From contig JAJZWU010000021.1 in the NCBI GenBank assembly GCA_021846515.1, positions 1 through 36,315 on the forward strand: 36,315 nucleotides of DNA, read 5' to 3'. The notes below the pieces were generated by a model that searched no databases, was not told the origin of the DNA, and worked only from the letters and a program-made list of their open reading frames with translations. This DNA is from Actinomycetes bacterium. Its GTDB lineage: Bacteria > Actinomycetota > Acidimicrobiia > Acidimicrobiales > JAMCPL01. The translations under genes and the position numbers were made by a program. Below, piece by piece: positions 8,111-17,900 of the stretch; the first letter of the stretch is position 1, and every line of letters begins with the position of its first letter.

Positions 8111-10758
8111 GCAGCCGCCAGCCGGGCAACGGGAACCCTAAACGGAGAACAGCTAACGTAATCTACTCCGGCATCGGCAAAGACCGCTATAGAAGCCGGA
8201 TCACCACCGTGCTCGCCACAGACACCCATACTCAATCCAGGCTTGGTTGCCCTACCGCGCTCGACCGCAATACGCACAAGCTCGCCTACTCCTTCCGCAT
8301 CGACAGTCTCAAATGGATTATGCTCTATTAGCTCCAATTCAAGATACCGTGACATCATACGTCCCTCCACGTCATCCCGGCTAAAACCAAAGGTCATCTG
8401 TGTAAGGTCGTTCGTTCCAAAAGAGAAAAACTCTGCCTCATTCGCTATCTCTCCGGCCAGCAATGCCGCTCGGGGGGTTTCTATCATGGTGCCTATCTTT
8501 ACATCCAGCCGCTCCCGCTCGGACGAGGTTGCCCCAGAAAGAACTTCATCAATGGCGGAAAGCACCCAGCCTCGAGCAAGATGAAGCTCGTTGCGGGATA
8601 TGGTAAGTGGGATCATGACCTCCACCACCGGCGACCCTCCATCACGGATCCGCAACAGGGCAGCCTCCATGAGTGCTTTTACCTGCATGGAGTAGAGGCC
8701 GGGCTTTATAACCCCCAACCTCACCCCACGAGTACCGAGCATCGGGTTTGCCTCCTGCCATTCTCTGGCAGCCTGGTAAAGCCGCTCCTCCTCCTGGCTC
8801 AACTCCCCCTTTACCCTTCTCACCAACAAGTCTTCTACACGAGGTAGAAACTCATGCAAAGGTGGATCCAAAAGTCTTACGACAACAGGCAATCCATCCA
8901 TCTCTCTCAGTATTTCCACGAAGTCTGATCGCTGAGCCACCCTGAGCTCCTCAAGGGCACTGTTCTCCTCTTCTTCGTTGCCTGCCAGGATCATACGCCT
9001 TACGATAGGTAGGCGATCTTCCAGCAAAAACATGTGCTCCGTGCGGCAGAGGCCTATACCCTCTGCACCATACCTGCGAGCGTTGGCGGCATCGGGGCCA
9101 TTGTCGGCATTTGCTCTGACACCCATCTTACCGGCACGAATTTCATCTGCCCATGTCAATATCTGCTCCAATTCGGGTGGAACTTCGGCAGCTGCCAACG
9201 GAACCTGGCCGACCACCACAGCTCCACTGGTACCGTCTATCGACAACCATTCCCCCTCCCCTACCACAGTACCATCAACTGAAAAAGATGGCTTGGCGCC
9301 GGGGCTATCAGCTCCGGTATTCCCGGAAGAGATCTTAATGGCCTCCGCCCCTACCACAGCAGGCTTTCCCCAACCTCGCGCCACTACAGCAGCATGAGAT
9401 ACAAGCCCACCTCGTGCAGTTAGTATACCCTCAGCAGCCAACATCCCATGCACATCTTCAGGGGAGGTCTCGTTTCGGACAAGTATCACCTTCTCGCCAT
9501 TATTATGAGCTTCTACTGCTGTATCGGCGGTAAAATACACCCTGCCAACCGCCGCACCGGGCGAGGCGCCCAATCCATTAGCAAGTACGTCGTAATCACC
9601 GGTAGAGAACTGCGGATGCAAAACCTGCTCCAGATGCCCGGCATCTATGCGCCCAACGGCCTCCCTCTGCGTCAGTGATATCTCCGGCTCTGAGACCATA
9701 TCCACCGCCATCTTCAATGCAGCCCTTCCGGTACGCTTGCCAACTCTGGTCTGCAGCATCCATAGCTTACCCTGTTCTATGGTAAACTCCGTATCACACA
9801 TATCACGATAATGTCCTTCCAGGCGTGAAAAGATGTCAAGCAATTCGTTATATACATCGGGCATCCTGTCTTTCAACGCCGACAGGGGCATAGTATTGCG
9901 TATACCTGCCACAACATCCTCGCCCTGGGCGTTTATAAGGAAGTCTCCATAGGCTCCCTTATCGCCTGTTGCCGGATCTCTTGTAAACCCAACGCCGGTT
10001 CCTGAATTGTCGTCACGATTACCAAACACCATAGCCTGGACATTCACCGCTGTACCCAGATCGTGCGGAATGCCCTCATGTTCACGGTAGGCAACTGCTC
10101 TGGGGCCATTCCAAGAGCTGAACACGGCCTGCACTGCACCCTGGAGCTGATCATCGGGGCTCTGAGGGAAAGCTGTACCCGTCTCTCTAAGCACCACATC
10201 CTTATATGACTCCACCAGAGCCTTCAAATCATCAGCACCGAGAGCTGCATCTGAAGTTACTCCCGCCCCGCTCTTCATATTCTCAAGTGGATTGTCAAAC
10301 AGCTCCCCATCTATCCCCAGTACGATACGGCCATACATCGATACAAACCTTCTATATGAATCATAGGCAAAACGCTCATCGGAGGTCTGTATTGCAACCC
10401 CCTTCACTGATTCATCATTGAGCCCGAGGTTCAAAACCGTATCCATCATGCCAGGCATGGAAAACTTTGCACCCGAGCGGACACTTACCAGAAGCGGATC
10501 GGACGGGTCACCAATCGTCTTGCCCATCCTGCTCTCCAGTCTCGCCCTGGCCTCGGCCAATTCCGGCAACAATCCATCAGGCCAAGTATCTCTATTGAGG
10601 TATTCCCTACATGCCTCCACCGTGATCGTAAACCCAGGAGGAACCGGGAGATTCAATACCGAAGCCATCTCAGCCAAATTCGCACCCTTCCCTCCCAATA
10701 AGTCCTTCATCTCCATGGGAGGACGCGCATGCTTATAATCAAAATCAAAAATGTACAT
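8089..10758 (-). CDS. ppdK: Pyruvate, phosphate dikinase
   Basis: Interconverts pyruvate + ATP + Pi and phosphoenolpyruvate + AMP + PPi; cytoplasmic, central carbon metabolism. The 889 residues match the full bacterial length. The N-terminal ATP-grasp domain opens with 'LLGGKGANLAEM'; the phosphohistidine swivel domain has 'TARGGLVSHAAVVARGWGKP' with the catalytic His at residue 455, the position known for Clostridium symbiosum PPDK; the C-terminal PEP/pyruvate TIM barrel has 'EGIGLCRTEHMF', 'IGTMIETPRAAL', 'FFSFGTNDLTQMTFGFSRDD' and the catalytic-Cys loop 'MGVCGEHGGDP' (Cys847). SD AGAAGAGG lies 5 nt before the ATG. It follows glyS on the same strand after 133 nt with its own possible promoter. 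Identification is certain. Confidence 0.98.
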   Translation of the reverse strand: MYIFDFDYKHARPPMEMKDLLGGKGANLAEMASVLNLPVPPGFTITVEACREYLNRDTWPDGLLPELAEARARLESRMGKTIGDPSDPLLVSVRSGAKFSMPGMMDTVLNLGLNDESVKGVAIQTSDERFAYDSYRRFVSMYGRIVLGIDGELFDNPLENMKSGAGVTSDAALGADDLKALVESYKDVVLRETGTAFPQSPDDQLQGAVQAVFSSWNGPRAVAYREHEGIPHDLGTAVNVQAMVFGNRDDNSGTGVGFTRDPATGDKGAYGDFLINAQGEDVVAGIRNTMPLSALKDRMPDVYNELLDIFSRLEGHYRDMCDTEFTIEQGKLWMLQTRVGKRTGRAALKMAVDMVSEPEISLTQREAVGRIDAGHLEQVLHPQFSTGDYDVLANGLGASPGAAVGRVYFTADTAVEAHNNGEKVILVRNETSPEDVHGMLAAEGILTARGGLVSHAAVVARGWGKPAVVGAEAIKISSGNTGADSPGAKPSFSVDGTVVGEGEWLSIDGTSGAVVVGQVPLAAAEVPPELEQILTWADEIRAGKMGVRANADNGPDAANARRYGAEGIGLCRTEHMFLLEDRLPIVRRMILAGNEEEENSALEELRVAQRSDFVEILREMDGLPVVVRLLDPPLHEFLPRVEDLLVRRVKGELSQEEERLYQAAREWQEANPMLGTRGVRLGVIKPGLYSMQVKALMEAALLRIRDGGSPVVEVMIPLTISRNELHLARGWVLSAIDEVLSGATSSERERLDVKIGTMIETPRAALLAGEIANEAEFFSFGTNDLTQMTFGFSRDDVEGRMMSRYLELELIEHNPFETVDAEGVGELVRIAVERGRATKPGLSMGVCGEHGGDPASIAVFADAGVDYVSCSPFRVPVARLAAAHAVMRS

Positions 10759-10771
10759 ATATACCTCTTCT

Positions 10772-10800
10772 TCTATATGCTGTCACCGTACAACTATCAA
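10772..10800 (-). promoter_or_regulatory. Possible ppdK promoter
   Basis: On the minus strand TTGATA (10795-10800), 17-bp spacer, TATAGA (10772-10777). Sequence and spacing are good, but the predicted start would fall about 7 nt above the ATG and partly cut off the SD AGAAGAGG, so either the SD or this promoter is not used as drawn. Confidence 0.4.
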
Positions 10801-10891
10801 TCCTAGTCCAGTAAATCGTCCCGTATGAAAATACTACTGGCTCTCGCAACTGCCGGAATTGCTGCCCGACGTAGTTACTGGTATCCCATGA

Positions 10892-12277
10892 CTACCGGTC
10901 AGACATAGCTGCCGCAAGCCTGGATGATAACTCCACCTTCAGGTCGGCAATGGGCACTCTTACCTGTTCGGTCGTATCGCGATCTCTAATCGTGACGGAT
11001 CTATCTGCCAATGAGTCAAAATCCACAGTGACACACCATGGTGTACCTATCTCATCCTGACGCCTGTAACGGCGACCTATCGACTGTGTAATATCAAAAT
11101 CACACATACATATGGGCTGGATAAGCTCCAATACCTCTCTGGAAAGCGGTACAAGATCCTCATGCTTGGATAAAGGCAACACTGCGACCTGATATGGAGC
11201 CAATCTCGGATGCAATTTGAGTACTGTCCTCTTCTCCCCCCCTACCTCATCTTCGCTATATGCGTCTATCAGAAATGCCATCATCGTTCTGGTGGCTCCA
11301 GCGGCGGGCTCTATCACATACGGTGTGTATCTGACACCAGTAGATGGCTCGTAATACTCTAGCTTTATACCGGAAACTTTAGAATGTTGAGTAAGGTCGT
11401 AGTCAGTCCTATTTGCTATACCCTCCAACTCATCCCACCCCCATGGAAACAGAAACTCTACATCTGAAGTAGCCACAGAATAGTGAGACAGCTCGCTCTT
11501 TTCATGGCTGCGAAGTCTTAACCTATCCGGAGACATTCCCAGCGATCCGTACCATTCCATTCTTGTGTTGCACCAGTATTCAAACCACATCGATGCATCT
11601 TCAGGTGGTACAAAGTATTCCATCTCCATCTGCTCGAATTCGCGGGTACGAAATACGAAGTTCTGTGGGGTAATCTCATTGCGAAACGACTTGCCTACCT
11701 GAGCAATCCCGAATGGAGGCTTCTTCCTTGAGGTATTCAGCACATTCAAGAAATTGACAAACATGCCCTGAGCGGTCTCCGGTCTCAGGTAAGCAACCGT
11801 GCCCTCATCCTCCAGGGGGCCGGCATGGGTCTTAAACATCAAGTTGAATGCACGGGGTTCGGTCAGATCGGTAGATCCACACTTTGGGCATTTTCCATCG
11901 ATCTTGTCAGCTCTGCTGCGCTCATGGCACTGCCTGCAGTCCACCAGTGGATCGGTGAAGTTATCCAGGTGGCCTGATGCCTCCCAGATCCTGGGACTGG
12001 AGAGTATGGCTGCATCTATACCCACCACATCATCACGCATCTGCACCATAGATCTCCACCATGCATCTTTCACGTTTCTTAGCATGAGCACTCCAAGTGG
12101 ACCGTAATCGTAAGTAGAGCGAAAACCCCCATATATATCGGCTGATGGGAATATAAAACCGCGCCGTTTGCATAGGTTGACCACCATGTCCATTTTTTCG
12201 GAGCCACCATCTGTGCCCTTGTTCTTGTCGTCTGTGCTGTTGGCTACCTTTTGTAAATTGCCTTGTAAGTTATCCAC
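10892..12277 (-). CDS. glyS: Glycyl-tRNA synthetase, single-chain (alpha2) type
   Basis: Class II aminoacyl-tRNA synthetase charging tRNA-Gly. Hallmarks: 'VVNLCKRRGFIFPSADIYGG' near the N-terminus with 'TYDYGPLGVLMLRNVKDAWW', a zinc-type pair of Cys motifs (CRQCH and CPKCGS), motif 2 'FRNEITPQNFVFRTREFEQMEMEYF', and a C-terminal anticodon-binding domain from 'APYQVAVLPLSKH'. The open frame extends upstream to 12376, but I chose GTG at 12277 because GAAGAGG lies about 7 nt before it; this gives 461 residues, the expected size for this type. The longer version would add 33 atypical residues. A later ATG (12193, starting MDMVVNL) is possible but lacks an SD. Upstream of ppdK on the same strand. 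Confidence 0.97.
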   Translation of the reverse strand: MDNLQGNLQKVANSTDDKNKGTDGGSEKMDMVVNLCKRRGFIFPSADIYGGFRSTYDYGPLGVLMLRNVKDAWWRSMVQMRDDVVGIDAAILSSPRIWEASGHLDNFTDPLVDCRQCHERSRADKIDGKCPKCGSTDLTEPRAFNLMFKTHAGPLEDEGTVAYLRPETAQGMFVNFLNVLNTSRKKPPFGIAQVGKSFRNEITPQNFVFRTREFEQMEMEYFVPPEDASMWFEYWCNTRMEWYGSLGMSPDRLRLRSHEKSELSHYSVATSDVEFLFPWGWDELEGIANRTDYDLTQHSKVSGIKLEYYEPSTGVRYTPYVIEPAAGATRTMMAFLIDAYSEDEVGGEKRTVLKLHPRLAPYQVAVLPLSKHEDLVPLSREVLELIQPICMCDFDITQSIGRRYRRQDEIGTPWCVTVDFDSLADRSVTIRDRDTTEQVRVPIADLKVELSSRLAAAMSDR

Positions 12278-12567
12278 TACCTGCCTCTTCCCATCGTTAT
12301 TACACCTGCAAACATATGATGAACATATTACCAGATTCACCGTAGTTCCTTTACTTGGCCGGTGACGGTATGGCAATACACTCTATGCACGTGATAGACT
12401 GGAACGGTATTAGTTTACGCAGGTTACGCAACAATCCGGTTTAGTTGATCTTGGGCAGGTATTGTTTAGCGCCATTTAGTACATGCCGAGTGAGCACGGT
12501 AGTGCTATCCGGGAAGGTTCTTGATGTGCGGGATTGTTGGATAAACGTTACCCTGGCTTATATTGCT
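12278..12567. other. Gap between glyS and tRNA-Ala
   Basis: About 290 nt that must hold the divergent promoters of glyS (minus) and tRNA-Ala (plus). I see AT-rich candidates (for example TATATT at 12559-12564, too close to the tRNA to be its -10) but no pair convincing enough to call. No T-box or other leader RNA structure is evident in front of glyS. Confidence 0.5.
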
Positions 12568-12643
12568 GGGGGTGTAGCTCAGTTGGAAGAGCGCTACGTT
12601 CGCAACGTAGAGGCCGCCGGTTCGAGTCCGGTCACCTCCACCA
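12568..12643 (+). tRNA. tRNA-Ala (anticodon CGC)
   Basis: A complete 76-nt cloverleaf: acceptor GGGGGTG pairs with CACCTCC (12633-12639), including the G3:U70 pair that marks alanine; D arm GCTC/GAGC; anticodon stem CTACG/CGTAG with loop TTCGCAA and anticodon CGC at 12601-12603 (reads GCG); T arm GCCGG-TTCGAGT-CCGGT; discriminator A; CCA encoded at 12641-12643. It ends 15 nt before the stop of the convergent secreted-protein gene. Confidence 0.97.
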
Positions 12644-12658
12644 GAAAACTGCATTTCT

Positions 12659-14899
12659 CTACGAGTACCACCCGGTAATATCGACCACCACATTGGCCGA
12701 TGTTGAGGTGTATATGTCCATCTGACCTGATGGGCCAAGTGCACATACCACCATACCGGGCATGACCTGACCGGCACTCCAGTTTATATTGGATGTAGCC
12801 GGCCGGCTGGTTCCTGCTGGCCAGGCTGTAAGGTAGCCTGACCCAGATCCTGAAGTGCCGATGACTGTTATGTTGACCACCACAACATCCGCATCGGTTG
12901 GCACGCCGCCCACTCCGGATACCTGTAGAGTAAGCGAAGAAGATGGGGTCACCGGTGTACCGGAGTTCTGGCACTGGCCGACAACCCCGCTCGCAACGTC
13001 ACCGTTACCTATGGAAGATACTGATCTGGTGTCACATATCCTTACCGGGGAACTGGGGGTAAGCCCTTCTCCGCCGTCTGTAAAATATCCTGTTATGTCC
13101 ACCACTACATCGGTAGGTTCCCCTGATCCGTTGTACACCGACACTTGCCCATTACTTCCCACCGGTACGATCACTGAGTTGGCAGAAGATGAGTGCTCCG
13201 TAAAGTTTACATCGGAGGTCTCAGCCTGGTTGGAACCATCTGGCCATACCGTCAGATAACCATTGGCAGCGGGCGATGCGGCAGTCACCACCAGCGACAC
13301 CGCCGTGGCCGAGATTGGGACACCATCAACTCCGGCAATCGTTGCATTCAGGGTGCTACTGCCTGCCAGTGCCCCCAACTGCGCATTCTGACTTGGCAGG
13401 TTCTCTCCTGCGCAGAAGGAGGGTTGGGGGTGCATTGTGCATCTGGTGTCTACCAGCCTTGCCGGCTTTGAGAGTGGTTCGAATGTACCGGATCCAGAAA
13501 TGGCCGGCGATTGCCCCGGAGCATAGTAGCCTTCCACATCTACTATGACGTTCACTCCAGACGACGAAGACAGTATTGATATTGCCCCTCCCTCCCCAAG
13601 GGCAACCGTTACTAAATTGGGGACTATCTCTCCCGGTGAGAAATTAATAGAAGATGCCATGGGGGTGTTGGTACCGGCTGGAAATACTGAGAGATACCCG
13701 CTATTGGCTTGTGGGGAGACCACAGCAGTAACGTTTACGACTATCGCCTCAGCCGTGGGAGTAACGCTGCCACCCGTTGGCCCCACTCCCGTAATCTGAA
13801 CGGTAATAGGGTCCCCCGCTGGAGGTGAACTCAGCCCCTGGTTGGCCGGGGGCAAATTCTCCAAAGAACAGTAGTTCGGCTCTATACCTACCCCACATCT
13901 AGTGTCTGCAACACGATATGGAACCAACGGTACATAAGACATACTGGCACTTACATAAAGAAACTCTGCTGTATTGCCGGATCCGTTTGAAGTGGTGACC
14001 GTTACCGGCAACATGCCTGGACTCAGTGATGGGGGCACAGTGACTGCGATAGAGGTGGCGGACTGTACAGTGACGGCACTTGACGTCAGCACGACGGAAC
14101 CAAACGATACAGTTGCACCCGGCTGGAAATTGGTGCCTGTAATGATTGCCTGCTCTCCACCCTCAAGCGGTGACGACGATGGGGTAATTGAATCAATATA
14201 TGGTGCATTCCGGGAGATAGTGACAGCAAAGACCGTACCGGTTAGTTGCGCTATGGTAGGCGATGTCCCAGATGGAAGAAGTGTCGCATTGACACACGGA
14301 GTACTTCCGGGTGAGTAGTTGGCCGTGGATACCACTTGCCAGGATGTTCCATTCCACCAACTGAGAGAAGATCCTCCGTCCAGATTGCAATTCGAAATGG
14401 TCAAACTGGTGAAGGCACTACCCGTAGCCAGACCGATCCAGAAATAGGCTGTAGCTCCGGAAAAAGTAGAGCTGCCTCCCGGCCCGGATGTGCCCGAGAA
14501 CGAACCGGGACTGGGATACTGGGCTACTGTAACCGCACCCGCACCGCTCCCGTTTACTAGGGTACCGTCGTTGGTTGCTGTAGCGGAGCCGGTAGAATAG
14601 GGGGAGACTGCACTTCCCGCACTTATACTCCCCGGGGGAGCGGGCGGGGCCTCAAATGCCCCGTAAGAGACCTCACCGCTTGAGCTCGCCAACGACACGG
14701 ACAACGCATCGGCTTGGGTTGCCCCCCGCCCAACAACCATAAGGGCTATGACTACGCATGAAACGAGCATAACCTTGGACACCCACTGCAAGATACCAGA
14801 ACTGGGCAACTCTGGATATCTATGAATGCCTTGCCGTTGCCACGAATAGCCGTATTTGTCGATTATGATGCCTGTTTCTTTCAGTCTCTTCCGGTACAT
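12659..14899 (-). CDS. Secreted protein: unique N-domain, IPT/TIG domain, three DTRC-type beta repeats
   Basis: A 746-residue exported protein. A long basic n-region (about 40 residues) precedes the hydrophobic core 'VMLVSCVVIALMVVG' and a likely cleavage after ADA (about 65). Then come a Ser/Gly-rich domain with a 'WWNGTSW' motif, an IPT/TIG Ig-like domain beginning 'APYIDSITPSSSPLEGGEQ', and three roughly 135-residue repeats, each opening with a DTRC/DTRS motif and running through 'GYL(S/T)V(F/W)P' to 'VIVDVEGYY' / 'VVVDITGYF' / 'VVVDITGWY'. Such repeats are found in secreted actinobacterial proteins; their ligand is unknown. Start chosen at the second ATG (14899) because GGGAG is 6 nt upstream; it abuts the first ATG (14905). 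Only 12 nt after the stop of the giant gene upstream, so one operon. Confidence 0.85.
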   Translation of the reverse strand: MYRKRLKETGIIIDKYGYSWQRQGIHRYPELPSSGILQWVSKVMLVSCVVIALMVVGRGATQADALSVSLASSSGEVSYGAFEAPPAPPGSISAGSAVSPYSTGSATATNDGTLVNGSGAGAVTVAQYPSPGSFSGTSGPGGSSTFSGATAYFWIGLATGSAFTSLTISNCNLDGGSSLSWWNGTSWQVVSTANYSPGSTPCVNATLLPSGTSPTIAQLTGTVFAVTISRNAPYIDSITPSSSPLEGGEQAIITGTNFQPGATVSFGSVVLTSSAVTVQSATSIAVTVPPSLSPGMLPVTVTTSNGSGNTAEFLYVSASMSYVPLVPYRVADTRCGVGIEPNYCSLENLPPANQGLSSPPAGDPITVQITGVGPTGGSVTPTAEAIVVNVTAVVSPQANSGYLSVFPAGTNTPMASSINFSPGEIVPNLVTVALGEGGAISILSSSSGVNVIVDVEGYYAPGQSPAISGSGTFEPLSKPARLVDTRCTMHPQPSFCAGENLPSQNAQLGALAGSSTLNATIAGVDGVPISATAVSLVVTAASPAANGYLTVWPDGSNQAETSDVNFTEHSSSANSVIVPVGSNGQVSVYNGSGEPTDVVVDITGYFTDGGEGLTPSSPVRICDTRSVSSIGNGDVASGVVGQCQNSGTPVTPSSSLTLQVSGVGGVPTDADVVVVNITVIGTSGSGSGYLTAWPAGTSRPATSNINWSAGQVMPGMVVCALGPSGQMDIYTSTSANVVVDITGWYS

Positions 14900-14911
14900 T
14901 GCCATCTCCCG

Positions 14912-17900
14912 TTAGCTGTTTACCTGCAGCGTGAGCCCGTTTGACTCGGAAGGCTGGTAGGTAACCCCGCCGCTCTGATAACCCGAATAGGATGCCACCA
15001 CTATATAGATGCCCGGAGGGGGATCCGATGTGCAGCTTGCCTGCCCACCGGAGATGTCCACTGGACCACAAAGTATCTGGCCGGTACTGGGTATCTCAAA
15101 GGTAACCGTTCCACCCGGGATGGCCTGGCCGCCGGTATTGGTGGCGTTCTGGGGTATGACATCGGCGGAAAACGTTGTACCAATACCGGAGCTTGCCTGG
15201 CCCATACCGAAGTTTGCAACCGAAGTTGCAACGTTGCTTGCAACCCCGGCCATCGTAAGGCTCTCCGCTGTCGATGTCGACGGGTAATATGTGGCTGTGC
15301 CGGTAGTGGCGCCGGAATATTCGGCCACTACCTCGTAGCTACCGGCCGGAGGGTTGGAGGTACAATTGAAGTCTCCCGCAGAGGATGAGTACGCAACCGG
15401 CCCACATAGTACCTGAGTGCCCGCTACAAACTTAACTGTGCCAACCGTTATAATCTGGCCACCCGCAGAGGGTGCTGCCGCTACCGTAGCATCAAAGGTT
15501 ACTGCGGAGGGATTTGAACTTGCCTGCCCCATACCAAAAGCGTCTACCTCGGTAGGTACATCTGTTTCCTGCCCTCCTACGACTACAGATATGGGCGGCT
15601 TGGATTCGGATGGGGCGTAGATGGTGGAGCCTGAGGAATACCCCAGATACTTACCCACCACCTGGTAGGTACCGGCCGCAAGCATTACCGCACACGTAAC
15701 AGGCCCTGCCCCGGTGACGGGAAGCTCCGCGCATCCCTGTATCGGGGTATACGTGCCACTTCCATTGTCGGCAAGGAAGCTGAAGGTTCCCGCGGCTATG
15801 TCCGGCTGATAGCAGCTACCTCCCTTTGTAACAGGTGCGGTTATGGAGTTACCACCGTTGCATTCGCCATTCACCACCGTTGCGGAGAAGGAAGTGTAGC
15901 CGGGTGCATAGGGAAGAGATGATGCTCCGACATTGATTATTGCCGTAGGGATGGCAGCGCTCCCGTCAAAGCTGCAGTTTGGCGCGCAGGCACCAAATTG
16001 CAGGAAGAGCGCCGACGAAGTGGATGCACCAAAGACAGGTGACCCGGACGATGGTGGAGAGTAGCTTGCAGTCACAATCACACCTCCCGCGTCAGAGCTG
16101 AAGGTCTGTGCACAGGTAATCTCATTGCCCTCTGCACCCGAAGGAAGAGCGACCGTACAGAACGGGCCGCCGGGAGATGCAGAAATGGTGACCGTACCGG
16201 AAGTAACCGGCTGAGCAGTTTTGTAGGTTTGACATCCTGAAATAGGGGGAATATTTACGGGGGCATTGGGATCTGGCGGCTGAGGCGGGAAGTTGGGGCA
16301 TTTGGCGCCTATATTGGTCATTACAGTAATGGCTGTAGTCTCTACCATTGCAGTGAATGAAACGGTATTGGATGAACTCCACGGAACAGCGCTGAGCGAC
16401 ACTGTAACCGGTATGTTGTAGAGATAGGGCTCGGAGTTTGATGTACCCTTCCCTGTTGTGAGCGTCACCTCCACACTACCACCGGATGTTTCGCTGGGCA
16501 ACGCCATTGGAGCTGTTACTGTGCAGGTTGTGGTGGAGGTGCAGAGTACCTTCGGTGACGGATTGCCCGGCCCAAAATCAACGGTTGTACCGTCAGTAAC
16601 AGTCGAGAAGTTGCTTCCCTTGATGGTAACGGTATTTCCTCCTGCCACCGATCCGCTGGAAGGTGAAATAGAACTTATCTGCGGCGTGGCCGACGGCTCA
16701 ATGGGAATGTCGAGTGATAGAACATAGCTACCCGCCATGTCCCATCCCGTTGCCATGCAAAGACCACCGGATGTGCATGAAAGGCTGCTGCTATCGTCAG
16801 TACCCCAGTTTATATAGTCATTACTCCAGGTTAAATCTGCTATGGGTGTGGTCTGTTTCGACCAGGTGGATCCTTTCAGCAGCGCTGCTTTTCCTGAATA
16901 GTTGCTGGAATATCCTACTACCTCACATAACTGGACGGCAATACACGATATACTGGCGGCGCCTCCGGGGAATATACTGTTTATATTGGCGGCATCGTCA
17001 GCGGACCAGCTACCGTTGCTGTAAATAAAAAGCGGCAACGCTGGACACGACAATTCGCAAGTGGTGCTTATTAGCGCTTCACAAAATCCTGATACACATG
17101 ATAAGTCGTTAACATAGTCGAAGGTAGAGGAAAAGTTGGGAATGGGTTGCAATGCCCAACTGGTTCCATTCCACATTACTGAGTCATTTATACCGCCGCC
17201 AGCTGCTTCGCAGAATGAAACTGAACTACATGACACTGTGTCAAGGTAATCATAGGTAACACTACCACCACCGTTTTCTGCAACGGCAGGTGAAGGTACG
17301 CTCAGAGCTTCCCAGGAGGTGCCGTTCCATGACTCAGCAGCATTAATTGAAGAATAGCCGTCACCTATTGATCCCACGGCCATGCAGAACGATACCGAGA
17401 CGCATGATACATAATCTGGAATCATCGAGCTATTACTCAGGAATTGCTGCGTCCAGGTCGAGCCGTTCCACAGCAGTATCCCGGTTGTCTCGTACCCGCC
17501 GAACGTTACTCTGTTTCCTACGGCCATGCAGAATGATGCTGATACACACGACACACTGTCGATCTGCCAAGCGCCCATATAAACGCCAGAGTTGGATACG
17601 GCGCCGGGAGCAGGAGGTGTGGATGCCCAGATCGAGCCGTTCCAGATCTCTCCAATGCCCTCGCCCATACCACCAGCAGCAAAATCATTACCTACAGCCA
17701 TGCAGAACTTTGGCGATACGCACGAAATGCCATTCAGAGACACCGTAGAGACGCCAGAAGAATCAACGGGGTAGCTGGCTGAGACTGTCCAGGTGGTACC
17801 AGTAATCGTCGTGTAATTATAGCTTGCAGCATTGGAGACACCATCAGGTGTGATAATCGTTACGGGCACTGTTCCACCGGACGAGGAGCCTGGTGGGGAC

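Noticed and set aside
12278-12376. Longer glyS start at 12376
   Set aside because: Adds 33 residues not typical of GlyRS and lacks an SD, whereas GTG 12277 has GAAGAGG at good distance.
16460-16475. Possible attachment site: 'gtcacctccac' matching the 3' end of tRNA-Ala
   Set aside because: Only 11 nt match, it falls inside coding sequence, and no integrase is present in the window.
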